A DNA stretch of 64,000 nt. Source: Vibrio sp. LaRot3 (lineage in GTDB: Bacteria > Pseudomonadota > Gammaproteobacteria > Enterobacterales > Vibrionaceae). Below the pieces are notes generated by a model. The model saw only the letters and a program-made list of their open reading frames with translations, did not search any database and had not been told where the DNA came from. The stretch lies in contig NZ_JAPPTI010000006.1 in NCBI RefSeq assembly GCF_027587025.1, positions 62,001-126,000 on the forward strand. Direction: 5' to 3'. Shown in pieces: positions 9,070 through 18,862 of this stretch; position 1 is the stretch's first letter, and each line of letters starts with the position of its first letter. The position numbers and the translations under genes are program-made.

Positions 9070-10329
9070 TTAGTTTAACAACTCATCAATAATATCTAAG
9101 TGTCTTTTTAGTGCGCCTTGATTCAGCTTCAATACATTTAAGGCCTTTTCACCATCTTGTTGAGCAAGAGTTGGGTCATTGAACCAAGTTAGAATCTGCT
9201 CAGTAAGTTGTTGAGAGTTTTCTACGGTTGCCAGAGCTTGGTTATCACTTAGCATGTCGCACACGGAAGCGAAGTTGAACACATGAGGGCCCATTGTGAG
9301 AGGTAAGCCGAATGCTGCAGGCTCTAACGGGTTATGACCACCGCGTTCGATTAAACTACCCCCAATAAATGCAGCATTGGACACGCCAAACATACTCATC
9401 ATTTCCCCCATAGTATCGCCTAAGAGTACTTGAGTTTCTGCTGAAAGAGATTGTAGTTCACTTTTGTTCTGCGAGGTCAACTGTTGATTAGTTATCAGGT
9501 TCGATACTTTGTTGAACCGCTCAGGGTGGCGAGGCACAAGAATCAATAAAGCATTTGGATACTGCTTTAGGATTTCTTTATGCGCTTCAAGAATGATTTC
9601 ATCTTCACCTTGGTGGGTGCTTGCCGCGATCCAAGTTGGTCTTGGGTCACCTAACTGCGTTTTAAGTGCAGTTACTTGTGTGGTGATCGCTTCTGTTACT
9701 TCAATATCGAATTTTACGCTACCAGTCACATGCAGCTTATTTTCTGGTAAGCCAAGGTCAAGGAAGCGCTGACCATCCGCTTGGTATTGCGCGGCAATTG
9801 CTGTCATTTCACCCAGCATTGGTTTGACGAGCTTACTGACTTTACCATAGCCTTTAGCTGAGCGAGCAGACAAACGTGCGTTGGCGAGTAAAGTTGGAAT
9901 TTCCTTTTGTTTTAATTGGTGAATCATATTGGGCCAGAGTTCGGTTTCCATTATAATCACCAGTTCAGGTTTTAATCGCTTTATTGTGCGTTGCATCGCG
10001 CAAGGTAAGTCGTAAGGTAGGTAGCAGTGCTGAACTGTGTCACCGAAAATTTTGGTGACTTGAGCTGAGCCCGTTGGTGTCATGGTAGTAATGGTAATCG
10101 CTTTATGCGGATATTTGTTTTGTAGCTCTCGGATTAGAGGGACTGCAGCAATCGTTTCTCCGACCGATACTGAATGGAGCCAGATTCCACCTTGCTGATT
10201 GAATTGATAAAAACCATAGCGCTCTAGAATACGATTTTTATATGAGCGATTACGAAGGCTTCTGTACAGTAGTTTTGCTAAGACAAGAGGCTGAATGATG
10301 ATTAGAAGAAAAGTATAAATTACTCTCAT
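9070..10329 (-). CDS. waaA: 3-deoxy-D-manno-octulosonic acid (Kdo) transferase
   Basis: Adds Kdo to the lipid A precursor at the cytoplasmic face of the inner membrane, the first core step. The 419-residue protein has an N-terminal membrane-anchoring helix (YTFLLIIIQPLVLAKLLYR), the acceptor-side motif WLHSVSVGE with the conserved Glu, VIIMETELWPN and, in the C-terminal GT-B half, GGSLIERGGHNPLEPAAFG. The start matches the family length. The start codon lies only 18 bases from that of the divergent waaL, so its promoter must reach into waaL or lie in that gap. It heads waaA-GT2-coaD. Confidence 0.97.
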   Translation of the reverse strand: MRVIYTFLLIIIQPLVLAKLLYRSLRNRSYKNRILERYGFYQFNQQGGIWLHSVSVGETIAAVPLIRELQNKYPHKAITITTMTPTGSAQVTKIFGDTVQHCYLPYDLPCAMQRTIKRLKPELVIIMETELWPNMIHQLKQKEIPTLLANARLSARSAKGYGKVSKLVKPMLGEMTAIAAQYQADGQRFLDLGLPENKLHVTGSVKFDIEVTEAITTQVTALKTQLGDPRPTWIAASTHQGEDEIILEAHKEILKQYPNALLILVPRHPERFNKVSNLITNQQLTSQNKSELQSLSAETQVLLGDTMGEMMSMFGVSNAAFIGGSLIERGGHNPLEPAAFGLPLTMGPHVFNFASVCDMLSDNQALATVENSQQLTEQILTWFNDPTLAQQDGEKALNVLKLNQGALKRHLDIIDELLN

Positions 10330-10347
10330 AGTTAAATTAGGTTTTTA

Positions 10348-11640
10348 ATGTTGTTTGATTTACGCAGAGAAACTGTACTTTACAGTTTAGCGATTTTTTT
10401 TCTGGGAGTATTGTACTTTGTTTGGCCAATTGGCGGAACGATAGGTATTAGAAATACTTTACTATTTGGTTTGCTTTTTGCGTTTTTTATTGCGTATACC
10501 AAATCTACCAATAAGCTCGATTTTAAAGGATTGGTTCCTCTCACTCTATTTTTCATTTGGAGTGTCTTGCATTCCTATCTGTTCGCTATTGAATCGGAAG
10601 TTGCTGTTAGTAACATTAGTTCGTTAACCGGTCGGGCATTTGCTGCGGGTGTCCTTGGTGCTTTAGCTGCTATTTTCCTTCCTACATCCTTTCGTGTAAT
10701 TGCGATCATTTTTTTAGTCCCTATCGCTCTAATTGCTTCATCTGGCTTATATGAAATTGCAATAAATTATATCGATAGAGGGGTTTTAGTAACACGTTAT
10801 TATGGCATGTTAGAAAACGTCGATAAGCTTAATTATATCAACCATTTTGCTTGGTGCTTCTTACTGGCTGAAGTGATATTGAGATTCAAAAAACGAAGCT
10901 TTTTAAAAGTTAATAACGCCGTTCTTATTTTCCTTTTGATGGTACTGTTGGTTTTAGAAATCACTCAAAATATGCGAAATGGGATGATAACGCTGGTATT
11001 TTTGTTCGTGTTGATGTCTATGGTTTTGTTTAAGGAAATAACCATAAAACAAAAAGCGCTTTTACTTGCTATAGTTTTTATTAGTATTGCCGCAATTGGT
11101 GATTGGGCGAAAGATGATGTTCGTTGGAAAACATTCGCAGAAAGTGTGCCTTTATCTCTCCATACGGAAACTTACACAGCGTGGTTAGATGGTAAGGATT
11201 ACCCTCGTTTAGAAAACGGACAACCGGTTAATGCTTCTAACTATCTACGAATCGCTTGGCTAAAAGAAAGTAGCAAGATGGCTATTGAGTACCCAATGGG
11301 GCTTGGGTTATCGAAAAGTCCAATGGGCCAAGCGTTTCAACAATACTATGGACAAGGTAGCGGCCACAGCCACAGCGGTGTAATGGATGTTCTATTATCG
11401 CTAGGTTTTGTCGGGTTGACTTTATATATTCTCCTGTTTGTCGCACTAGGAAGAACCGCCATAATGGCAAATAGTTCATTCTTTAAATATGCTCTTATAT
11501 TATTACTAGCCGATATCTTTATGCGTTCGATTCTTGATTCTACAGTAAGAGATCATATGTTCGAGCAATCTATGTTTACGCTCTTCTTTATGGCAGGCAT
11601 GGTAGGTAGGGTTAGAACGGCGAAAGGAGAGCGATGCTAA
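10348..11640 (+). CDS. waaL: O-antigen ligase family protein
   Basis: Integral membrane protein of 430 residues with roughly ten to twelve hydrophobic segments and one large extracytoplasmic part at about residues 255-350, before the last helices. That part includes the GQGSGHSHSGVMDVLLSLGFVG segment, the position of the conserved His in Wzy_C/WaaL proteins. Ligases transfer undecaprenyl-diphosphate-linked O-chains to the lipid A core in the periplasm. Its neighbour waaA and the core genes favour ligase over polymerase; the O-antigen cluster contains a separate polymerase candidate. It is the first gene of a three-gene plus-strand operon and overlaps the next start by seven bases. Confidence 0.85.
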   Translation: MLFDLRRETVLYSLAIFFLGVLYFVWPIGGTIGIRNTLLFGLLFAFFIAYTKSTNKLDFKGLVPLTLFFIWSVLHSYLFAIESEVAVSNISSLTGRAFAAGVLGALAAIFLPTSFRVIAIIFLVPIALIASSGLYEIAINYIDRGVLVTRYYGMLENVDKLNYINHFAWCFLLAEVILRFKKRSFLKVNNAVLIFLLMVLLVLEITQNMRNGMITLVFLFVLMSMVLFKEITIKQKALLLAIVFISIAAIGDWAKDDVRWKTFAESVPLSLHTETYTAWLDGKDYPRLENGQPVNASNYLRIAWLKESSKMAIEYPMGLGLSKSPMGQAFQQYYGQGSGHSHSGVMDVLLSLGFVGLTLYILLFVALGRTAIMANSSFFKYALILLLADIFMRSILDSTVRDHMFEQSMFTLFFMAGMVGRVRTAKGERC

Positions 11641-12662
11641 TGCATAAGTGGATAATGCGAGGCAGAACTTTTGGTCAGGTAGAAGATCATTTCATTAAAA
11701 GTAGTGATGCGGAAAATGCGAAAACAGTAGTATTTTCACTCTTTGGACGTTTTGGTGATAGCTTGATAGGTCTTGCTACAATCAGAAAGTATCTTGATAA
11801 GCATACACATCTCACACCGACCATCGTGACAACCTCACACTTTAGGCCCTACGTTAAGACTGTACTCCCAAAAGCAAACACAATAACAATTAGTAAACGT
11901 AATCCTATTGATCTGATATATAAGACTTATTGGTTGAAAAGAAATAATTTTGATATAGGTTTCAATCCATATTCCTGGAGTGAAGAAAGCGAGTACTATA
12001 TTTCTTTTGCAAAAAAATTCAGTTTTTTTAAGTCATTTACTGGGCAGGGAGAGTATGACTTTTTAGAGAATTACTATTTAAAAGCGAAGAGGTATCTTGG
12101 TTTAGAGTTTAGTAGACAGAAAATAAACTCTTTAGTCCTTTCTAATAAAGGTTATTCCAGAATACTAATTTGTCCGGAGTCATCAGAAACAAAGAGAACC
12201 GTTAACCCTAAATCTTTATTTTTGGTCGTAGACGAGCTGAGAAAGAAGTTCAACCCTGAGTCAATAACGATAGCGGCCAGCACTGAAGCGTATAAGATAG
12301 CGTCATGTGATTTCTTTAAGTTTTATAAGACAGAACAATCTTCAGAAGCTTTTTCTCAACTAACTATAAGCTCCGGTCTGATGGTCTGCGTTGACAGTGG
12401 GCCCCTACATCTCGCTATGGCTATAAATAAACCAGTAATCGCGTTGTTTGGTGGGAGTTTACCCGAATCAGTAGTTGACCAAGATTTTAGTAAGATTCAG
12501 GTTATACACAATAAAGCGTTGCAGAATATTTATTGTTTACGAAAGAGCTGCGATGACCCTAAGTGTTTTAATGACCTATTTGTAGACGGATTTTTGGACT
12601 TGGAGTATGAAGCCTCTGATTTGAAACTTTCGAGAGGTAGCATGGAGTGTGAGTACAAATGA
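11634..12662 (+). CDS. Family 9 glycosyltransferase (heptosyltransferase-like)
   Basis: GT-B fold enzyme of 342 residues related to ADP-heptose:LPS heptosyltransferases. N-terminal SLFGRFGDSLIGLATI matches the acceptor-side G-D-x-I/L region, and the C-terminal VCVDSGPLHLAMAINKPVIALFGG matches the donor-binding D-[ST]-G-x-x-H motif. The region between is divergent and the base composition is AT-rich. ATG at 11634 follows AAAGGAG by five bases; ATG at 11640 is an alternative giving two residues less. It lies between waaL and an acyltransferase, so a role in outer-core decoration is likely. The sugar is unknown. Confidence 0.8.
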   Translation: MLMHKWIMRGRTFGQVEDHFIKSSDAENAKTVVFSLFGRFGDSLIGLATIRKYLDKHTHLTPTIVTTSHFRPYVKTVLPKANTITISKRNPIDLIYKTYWLKRNNFDIGFNPYSWSEESEYYISFAKKFSFFKSFTGQGEYDFLENYYLKAKRYLGLEFSRQKINSLVLSNKGYSRILICPESSETKRTVNPKSLFLVVDELRKKFNPESITIAASTEAYKIASCDFFKFYKTEQSSEAFSQLTISSGLMVCVDSGPLHLAMAINKPVIALFGGSLPESVVDQDFSKIQVIHNKALQNIYCLRKSCDDPKCFNDLFVDGFLDLEYEASDLKLSRGSMECEYK

Positions 12663-13219
12663 ACAAGTTTTTATTTAAGTTAAAAGCGCGTCTAAAAAAC
12701 AAGTCACGAATTTGGCCTACAGTAAAACTCAAAAATACTGGAAATATTTCTCTGGGGGCACGCTCAAAGATACTAGATGGGTGTCACCTTATTGCTTCGA
12801 GAGGAAAAATTACGATCGGAGACAGAGTTCACCTGAACCGAAATGTTATTCTTTATTCCGAGCGTTCACTATCTCATATTCAGATTGCAGACGGTGTCGA
12901 AATAAATGATGGTACAGCGATTTATGGGCATGCACCAGTAACCATAAAAGAAGATACTCTTATTGGTCCAGGAGTTAAGATTGTTGCCTATAACCATAAT
13001 TTTGACGATGTGACTCGTCCTATAAAAGAACAAGGAAGCATTGCGAAGGAAGTCACTATAGGTAAAGGTTGCTGGTTGGGCGCAAATAGCGTCGTATTAG
13101 CAGGAGTGACCGTTGGCGACGGCGTTGTTGTTGCTGCTGGTTCCGTCGTAACTAAAGATATCCCTAATAACGCTGTCGTAGCTGGGGCTCCGGCAAAAAT
13201 CAAAAAGTATAGAAAGTAG
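12659..13219 (+). CDS. Left-handed beta-helix (hexapeptide) acyltransferase
   Basis: 186-residue protein with repeated hexapeptide units across most of its length (ISLGARSKILDGCHL, ITIGDRVHLNRNVIL, VTIKEDTLIGPGVKI, VTIGKGCWLGANSVVLAGVTVGDG, AGSVVTKDIPNNAVVAGAPAK). The His in AYNHNFDD fits the catalytic His of the WcaF/LacA/NodL type. It probably acetylates a sugar from acetyl-CoA. The ATG overlaps the stop of the GT9 gene (ATGA), so translation is coupled. It ends the waaL operon; a perfect inverted repeat covers its stop codon. The acceptor sugar is unknown. Confidence 0.87.
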   Translation: MNKFLFKLKARLKNKSRIWPTVKLKNTGNISLGARSKILDGCHLIASRGKITIGDRVHLNRNVILYSERSLSHIQIADGVEINDGTAIYGHAPVTIKEDTLIGPGVKIVAYNHNFDDVTRPIKEQGSIAKEVTIGKGCWLGANSVVLAGVTVGDGVVVAAGSVVTKDIPNNAVVAGAPAKIKKYRK

Positions 13220-13255
13220 ATATCAAAGAAAGTGGAAACTCTAGGTGATATCTAC
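13216..13255. repeat. Perfect 10-bp inverted repeat at convergent gene ends
   Basis: GTAGATATCA (13216-13225) and TGATATCTAC (13246-13255) are perfect complements with a 20-base loop. They overlap the acyltransferase stop and end 7 bases before the convergent GT4 gene end. It may protect or end both transcripts, but it is AT-rich and lacks a long T run. Confidence 0.55.
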
Positions 13256-13262
13256 ATTTATG

Positions 13263-14342
13263 TTATTTACTAAATATAGTTAGCATATTCTGACACATAA
13301 CAGATTTAGTACACTTTTCTTTAGCTAGCTTAAATGCGTTTTCTTTATATTCACAGCGCAGTCGTTGATTGGATACTAAACTCTCAATAGCTTGCTTTAA
13401 GATGTCGCTTTGCTTAGTTGGTACTATCAATCCAGTTTTCTGGTGAATAACAATTTCTTCAACACTACCAACTGGGGTCGAAATAACAGGTACTTTACAA
13501 AGCATCGCTTGCATTAGGCCTTGAGGGACGCCTTCATTTCCATAAGATGGCAATACAAATAAATCCATGCAATTTAGCCAATCTGGAACATTGTCTTGGT
13601 TACCTACGAATGAAACTGAGTTGGTCAAATTTAATTGCTCTACCTTGTCTTCAGTAAGCTGTCGGTTTGGACCATCTCCTACAACAATAAGGTGTAGGTT
13701 AGGGTTGTTAATTTTGGCTAGAGCCTCAAGCAAAAAGAAATGTCCTTTCCAACTCCTGATAGTGGCAACAATTCCTATAATAAATTTGTTTTCTGGAATG
13801 CCTAATGATTCTTTTGTACTAGTTTTATCATTATAAGGATAAAACAAAGAATCGTCGATACCAGTGACAACCGATTGCATTTTATTTAGAGAAACGCCAT
13901 TTTCTTTATGAAGTTGCTCTTTTACTTTTTCGCCTGTCGTTACAATAAAGTCACTACCTTTTTGATATAGCCATTTTGAAGCTAAGTTATTGTGTACTTT
14001 TGTCGATAAGTGGCGTGTGCGGACGATTCTAGGTCGGTTGCGTTTAAACGCATAGAACAGAGATACCAACCAGCTGTCTGTGGAACTATGTGTATTGATA
14101 ACATCATATTCATTTGTTCTAAGGTGGTTGGACATGGCTTGGTAAGCGGCCAAGCTTTTCTTGTTTATGTTCGTTTTAAAAGCAGGTATTTTCCGTTTTA
14201 AAGCTTCCTCGTAAATTTTTGAGTTCTCAGCACATAATATTTCTACGCTATGGCCAAGTTCAATAAGACCTTGTGACTCGGTTAAGATACGTATTTCTTG
14301 TCCTCCCCAACCACAAGAGGATTCCGTGTGTAAGATTCTCAT
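13263..14342 (-). CDS. Family 4 glycosyltransferase
   Basis: GT-B retaining glycosyltransferase, 359 residues. N-terminal [17 protein letters not shown] is the acceptor-side Gly loop; the C-terminal donor site shows [20 protein letters not shown] and [15 protein letters not shown]. In the usual E-x7-E motif the second acidic residue is Gln here (EGVPQGLMQ), a variation I note but cannot interpret. Last gene of the twelve-gene minus-strand operon; its start overlaps the wbpP stop (ATGA type), so translation is coupled. Likely an outer-core or linked surface glycan enzyme; donor and acceptor unknown. Confidence 0.85.
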   Translation of the reverse strand: MRILHTESSCGWGGQEIRILTESQGLIELGHSVEILCAENSKIYEEALKRKIPAFKTNINKKSLAAYQAMSNHLRTNEYDVINTHSSTDSWLVSLFYAFKRNRPRIVRTRHLSTKVHNNLASKWLYQKGSDFIVTTGEKVKEQLHKENGVSLNKMQSVVTGIDDSLFYPYNDKTSTKESLGIPENKFIIGIVATIRSWKGHFFLLEALAKINNPNLHLIVVGDGPNRQLTEDKVEQLNLTNSVSFVGNQDNVPDWLNCMDLFVLPSYGNEGVPQGLMQAMLCKVPVISTPVGSVEEIVIHQKTGLIVPTKQSDILKQAIESLVSNQRLRCEYKENAFKLAKEKCTKSVMCQNMLTIFSK

Positions 14343-15373
14343 TTTCTAGCCTTTTCAATATACCATTTCATTGCAATAGCAAGCCCTTGTCGGATGCTAT
14401 AACTTGCCTTATATCCAACATCGTTTGTGATTTTTTCGATTGAAGCTTGTGAATGCCTAACATCTCCAGCCCTAAAATCTCGATGAACCGGATCTTTAGA
14501 GTAAGTGGTACCACATTGATTTGCTTCGCTTATCATAATATCAATAAGAGTATTGAGACTAGTGCGATCACCAACTGCGACATTATAGACTTTTGCGCTA
14601 TCCGGTGTTGAAAGAGCACAACGGATATTGGCTTCAATAACGTTTTTTATGAAGCAAAAATCTCGACTTGTTTCCCCGTCACCGTTGACATAGATCGTAT
14701 CATTTTCAATGATCGCAGCGGCCCATTTGGGTATTACAGCTGCATATGCGCCATTCGGGTCTTGGCGTGGACCAAAGACGTTAAAATAGCGCAGCCCAAT
14801 GCTATTAAAATCGTAAGTTCTGGAAAAAACATCAGCATAGAGCTCATTTACGTACTTTGTTACAGCGTAGGGGGATAGTGGTTTCCCAATATTTTCTTCT
14901 AGTTTTGGAAGCGCGGGATGATCCCCATAAGTGGAGCTAGAAGCGGCGTAGACAAAGTTTTTGACTTTTGCATCTTTAGCTGCATTTAGAACGTTTAGGA
15001 AGCCATCAATGTTTACATTGTTTGATGTCACGGGATCATTAATAGATCTAGGTACAGAGCCTAGTGCAGCTTGATGTAGTACGTAGTCTACTTTTTCTAG
15101 CATGTGGGCATAGTCATTTGGTTCACGAATATCACCTTTAATGAACTCGAAGTTTTGCCACTGACTTGGAGAAACTATAGATTGAACATCATCTAAGTTG
15201 TGTTGATGTCCTGTTGCAAAATTGTCTAAACCAATGACCTTTTGATCGTGGCTAAGTAGATACTCAAGTAGATTGGAGCCGATAAAACCAGCACAGCCAG
15301 TTAGCATCCAAGTTCGTGGGTTTGATTTTAGGTGCTGGGATACTTCCGAGAAATTCAGTTTTTCAATGTTCAT
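14339..15373 (-). CDS. wbpP: UDP-N-acetylhexosamine C4 epimerase, WbpP/TviC type
   Basis: Extended SDR epimerase of 344 residues with the N-terminal extension typical of WbpP/TviC before the Rossmann motif [16 protein letters not shown]. Catalytic Ser is in [10 protein letters not shown] and Tyr/Lys in [27 protein letters not shown] is a WbpP/TviC signature. Members interconvert UDP-GlcNAc/UDP-GalNAc or, better, their uronic acids. Together with the TviB-type dehydrogenase two genes upstream it should give UDP-GalNAcA. Start overlaps the upstream GT9 stop by four bases. Confidence 0.9.
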   Translation of the reverse strand: MNIEKLNFSEVSQHLKSNPRTWMLTGCAGFIGSNLLEYLLSHDQKVIGLDNFATGHQHNLDDVQSIVSPSQWQNFEFIKGDIREPNDYAHMLEKVDYVLHQAALGSVPRSINDPVTSNNVNIDGFLNVLNAAKDAKVKNFVYAASSSTYGDHPALPKLEENIGKPLSPYAVTKYVNELYADVFSRTYDFNSIGLRYFNVFGPRQDPNGAYAAVIPKWAAAIIENDTIYVNGDGETSRDFCFIKNVIEANIRCALSTPDSAKVYNVAVGDRTSLNTLIDIMISEANQCGTTYSKDPVHRDFRAGDVRHSQASIEKITNDVGYKASYSIRQGLAIAMKWYIEKARK

Positions 15374-16437
15374 AATTGATTCGCTTTGTAGGTATCAAAT
15401 TGTTTTAAGCATTCTGCAAGCACTTGCTCTGCGGTAATTTTCCTGATGCTGTTTTCATCACCAGGTTCTTTTGATACCACAACAGAATGTAGATGTTTAT
15501 CTTGATATGGACCCGTTAAATTGGGTTTGGTCATGCCATACATACTTACAGTTGGAGTTTTCGTCGCTATTGCAATATGAAGGGGCCCTGTGTCATTAGT
15601 TACAAGTAAGTCACACGATTGAATAAAATCTGGTAACTGCCTTAAAGATAGGCTTCCTGTAACTTTAGTGACATTTATTCCAGAGTACTTGGATAAAAAT
15701 GAGTCACTTAATCCCAACTCGTTCGGGCTTCCTGTTAGGTAAAAATGAATATTAGGTATTTTTTTACTTAAGTCTGTTGCTAGTTGAACAAACAGTTCGA
15801 CTGGCCAAGTCTTAAACTCTTTTGATGCTCCTAACTGAAAGGCGACATTATACTTGTTTGAACCAAACAATACGTTTGATGCTTCAGTTTTGAATGGAAT
15901 ATCCATTTGGATTTCAGTAGGACTAGCGCCTAAGTACTTATGGGCTAAATCTAGCCTTCTTTGTATGCAGTGCTTTTCACTTTGAAGACTATAGCCATGA
16001 AGCAAACTGAGGTCTTCATGGTTTGCTCGGTCTTTGATGATATACTGACAGTTAGAAAGCCAGGCTAAGAAGATGTCTTGAGGTGAGTGGCTATGCAGTA
16101 GTACCGCAATGTCAACTTTCTCTTTTCTGATCTTTGTGCAAGTACTGATAAAATTTCTGTACTTGTTACGCCAATAGATAGTCTTATTTATATGTGGGTA
16201 ATCTTTGATAAAATCGCTATTTTTCGGATTGCCAACCAAAATAATTTTGGCATCAGGATGTTTATTTCGAATAGAGCGTATAGTTGGAGTGTTGAAGAGA
16301 AAATCGCCTAACGCAGTATTACTAAAAATTAGGATGTTATTTATTTTTTTGTTGTTGTCGTAGCAAATACTGCGCTTATTATAAGCGCAGTATTTAGTGA
16401 TAAAAAAATAAAGGATTTTATTTATCAACTTCTTCAT
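15370..16437 (-). CDS. Family 9 glycosyltransferase
   Basis: 355-residue heptosyltransferase-like GT-B enzyme. N-terminal basic and hydrophobic residues precede [21 protein letters not shown] (acceptor-side G-D motif); the donor side shows [25 protein letters not shown] and [24 protein letters not shown]. It lies between tviB and wbpP, overlapping both by 1-4 bases. The base composition is AT-rich. It may transfer a heptose or another sugar; the donor cannot be assigned from sequence. Confidence 0.83.
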   Translation of the reverse strand: MKKLINKILYFFITKYCAYNKRSICYDNNKKINNILIFSNTALGDFLFNTPTIRSIRNKHPDAKIILVGNPKNSDFIKDYPHINKTIYWRNKYRNFISTCTKIRKEKVDIAVLLHSHSPQDIFLAWLSNCQYIIKDRANHEDLSLLHGYSLQSEKHCIQRRLDLAHKYLGASPTEIQMDIPFKTEASNVLFGSNKYNVAFQLGASKEFKTWPVELFVQLATDLSKKIPNIHFYLTGSPNELGLSDSFLSKYSGINVTKVTGSLSLRQLPDFIQSCDLLVTNDTGPLHIAIATKTPTVSMYGMTKPNLTGPYQDKHLHSVVVSKEPGDENSIRKITAEQVLAECLKQFDTYKANQL

Positions 16438-17717
16438 TATAGTTTTTTGGTTACCACCTCTTCTGGTAGGGCTCCTTTAACATCGAAAATGACACAATTA
16501 TCGTTCATAAGAGATTGTATTTGCTCCACACTTAGCGATTTGAATTCATTGTGTCCCACAGTTAAAATGATGGCATCATACTTCTTATCCGTATAATTAT
16601 TTTTTAAGGCGATACCATACTCTTCCATTGCATCTTCTGGCGTAGCCCATGGGTCTACAATATCTACATTGATTCCAGTATCAATAAACTCTTGTATCAC
16701 ATCGATAACTTTTGTATTGCGTATATCTGGACAGTTTTCTTTGAATGTGAAACCAAGTACTAATACATTTGCTTCCGCGGCATTGATTTTACGTTGAAGC
16801 ATTAACTTAATAGTTTGCTTTGCAATGTGGCTTCCCATCTGGTCATTAATACGGCGCCCAGCCAAAATTATTTCAGGGTTGTAGCCGATTTCTTGTGCTT
16901 TGTGCGTTAAGTAATATGGGTCAACACCAATACAGTGTCCACCAACTAATCCTGGACGAAATGGTAAAAAGTTCCACTTAGTCCCGGCGGCTTTTAGTAC
17001 CTCCGAAGTGTCAATGTCTAGTTTCTCAAAAATCAGTGCAAGTTCGTTGATTAACGCAATGTTTACATCACGTTGAGTGTTTTCAATAACTTTTGCAGCT
17101 TCTGCTACCTTGATTGAGCTAGCTTTAAATGTTCCAGCTGTGATTATTGTGGCATATACACTATCGACATAGTCAGCGACTTCTGGTGTAGAGCCAGAGG
17201 TTACTTTAGCAATGTTTGCTACTCGATGCTCTTTGTCGCCAGGATTAATACGCTCAGGGCTGTAGCCTGCGTAAAAGTCTTTGTTGAATGTTAGTCCTGA
17301 AACTTTTTCTAGAATTGGAATACAGACTTCTTCTGTCGCTCCTGGGTAAACGGTTGACTCGTAGACAACAATATCACCTTCTTTTAGTACTTTACCCAGC
17401 ATGTTAGATGCTGAAATGAGTGGGGAAAGATCAGGGCGTTTGTTGTCATCGATAGGTGTTGGAACCGTTACGATGAAAAAGTTTGCAGAATTAAGTTCTT
17501 CGGAGTTAGCCGTAAATGTTAAATTTATGGCTGCTTCTAGTTCTTCTTTAGAGCATTCTAATGTAGAGTCATAGTTTTCTTTCAGTTCCTCAATTCGAGG
17601 GATATTGATATCGAAGCCTAGTACTTTTTGGTTTTTACCGAACTCTGCTGCAAGTGGCAGGCCCACATAACCCAAGCCAATAACGGCTATATTTAATTCT
17701 GAAGGTATTTGAAACAT
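16437..17717 (-). CDS. tviB: UDP-N-acetylhexosamine 6-dehydrogenase, TviB/WbpO type
   Basis: NAD-dependent four-electron nucleotide-sugar dehydrogenase of 426 residues. The N-terminal Rossmann motif is IAVIGLGYVGLPLA; TVPTPID and YESTVYPGATEEVCIP mark the NAD and central domains; the catalytic Cys lies in GGHCIGVDPYYLT; the C-terminal UDP-binding domain has LGFTFKENCPDIRNTK. These signatures place it with TviB/WbpO (UDP-GlcNAc or UDP-GalNAc to the uronic acid) rather than with UDP-glucose dehydrogenase, which is represented separately at 24.0 kb. It shares the operon with wbpP. Confidence 0.92.
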   Translation of the reverse strand: MFQIPSELNIAVIGLGYVGLPLAAEFGKNQKVLGFDINIPRIEELKENYDSTLECSKEELEAAINLTFTANSEELNSANFFIVTVPTPIDDNKRPDLSPLISASNMLGKVLKEGDIVVYESTVYPGATEEVCIPILEKVSGLTFNKDFYAGYSPERINPGDKEHRVANIAKVTSGSTPEVADYVDSVYATIITAGTFKASSIKVAEAAKVIENTQRDVNIALINELALIFEKLDIDTSEVLKAAGTKWNFLPFRPGLVGGHCIGVDPYYLTHKAQEIGYNPEIILAGRRINDQMGSHIAKQTIKLMLQRKINAAEANVLVLGFTFKENCPDIRNTKVIDVIQEFIDTGINVDIVDPWATPEDAMEEYGIALKNNYTDKKYDAIILTVGHNEFKSLSVEQIQSLMNDNCVIFDVKGALPEEVVTKKL

Positions 17718-17731
17718 ATTTTCGTTCCGAG

Positions 17732-18862
17732 TTAAGAGTTATTTATTAATCGATTATACAAGGCGAGCAGTTGTTCCACTACTCTTTCTAAAGTAAAAGG
17801 TTTGATGTAAGTCAGTGCATTTTTACTCATGGCTTTCCGTATATTAATGTCATCTAACTTATCGATAGCTCTGGCTATAGTTTTAACATCTAAAGCATCA
17901 CAAACATAACCGCAGTCGGCTTTCTCTACAAATTCCTTTCCACCGCAAGATGTGCTAGTAATGATTGGTAGTCCGGTCGCCATAGCTTCAAGTATTACAT
18001 TGGGAAAAGGGTCGTACAGAGTTGGAATAATAAGAACATCTGCGCAGCCATAGTATAGCTGAGTTTCAGTTTGCTTACCCACAAAGTGTACATAGTTACC
18101 GATTCCTAGTTTACTCGCCAGAGTTTGGTAGTATTTCTCTGATTTATCTTTGCCTACAATCAATAGATGCCAATCTTTTGAAGTTTTCGCAAGGGCACAA
18201 ATCGCCTGTTTTAACCCTTTTCTCTCAAATCCAGAGCCTACATAAATTAAGATATTACTATCAGTAGGAATGCAGTGTTTCCTGAGAATTTCCTCTCTAA
18301 AAGAGCGATTACTTGGAGAGAATTTACTTTGGTCTACACCATTATAAATAACGGATATTTTATCACTCTCAAGATTAAAGTGTTGCGTGATTTCGTCTTT
18401 GACCATCTGTGAGTTACAAATTACACTCTTTAAGCTTGGGTGGTTAAACATGCTTTCTTCCGCACGTTTAACATAGTTATGGTAGCGACTGTGATCAATC
18501 AACCAAGATTGAAATCCTGATGAAACTCTCTTCTTATGTTCTAGCCATACTCTATGAACGCCATCGCCTGCACGGAAAATATGGCACCCTGGGATTCTTT
18601 CGTGACTTTGGATTAGGTCGAAGCTCTTAAAATGCTTTTGACACTCATTTGCAAAAAGTTTTTCTCGTCCAATGCGTGATATCTTAGGGGGATTAACTGC
18701 TACAACGTTAAAACTAGCTTTTTTCTCTTTGGGCCATTGCCTTGTTAATATAGATACATCTAATGTATCTTGTTGGCCCATCTGCTCTAATGCTCTTTCA
18801 ATGAACCTTTCGGCTCCGCCATCAGGCCTATATTGCTGGCGGATAATCGCTAACTTCGACAT
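17732..18862 (-). CDS. Family 4 glycosyltransferase, WaaG-like core enzyme
   Basis: 376-residue GT-B retaining enzyme starting MSKLAIIRQQYRPDGGAER, very like WaaG-type core glucosyltransferases. It shows FLIQSHERIPGCHIFRAGDG-type sequence in the acceptor half, IYVGSGFERKGL in the linker and PTLYDPFPNVILEAMATGLP as the donor-site motif (D-x7-E, as in WaaG). Probably adds the first outer-core hexose to heptose. The start lies 35 bases inside the preceding GT9 gene; the overlap is unusually long but both frames are well conserved. Confidence 0.87.
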   Translation of the reverse strand: MSKLAIIRQQYRPDGGAERFIERALEQMGQQDTLDVSILTRQWPKEKKASFNVVAVNPPKISRIGREKLFANECQKHFKSFDLIQSHERIPGCHIFRAGDGVHRVWLEHKKRVSSGFQSWLIDHSRYHNYVKRAEESMFNHPSLKSVICNSQMVKDEITQHFNLESDKISVIYNGVDQSKFSPSNRSFREEILRKHCIPTDSNILIYVGSGFERKGLKQAICALAKTSKDWHLLIVGKDKSEKYYQTLASKLGIGNYVHFVGKQTETQLYYGCADVLIIPTLYDPFPNVILEAMATGLPIITSTSCGGKEFVEKADCGYVCDALDVKTIARAIDKLDDINIRKAMSKNALTYIKPFTLERVVEQLLALYNRLINNS

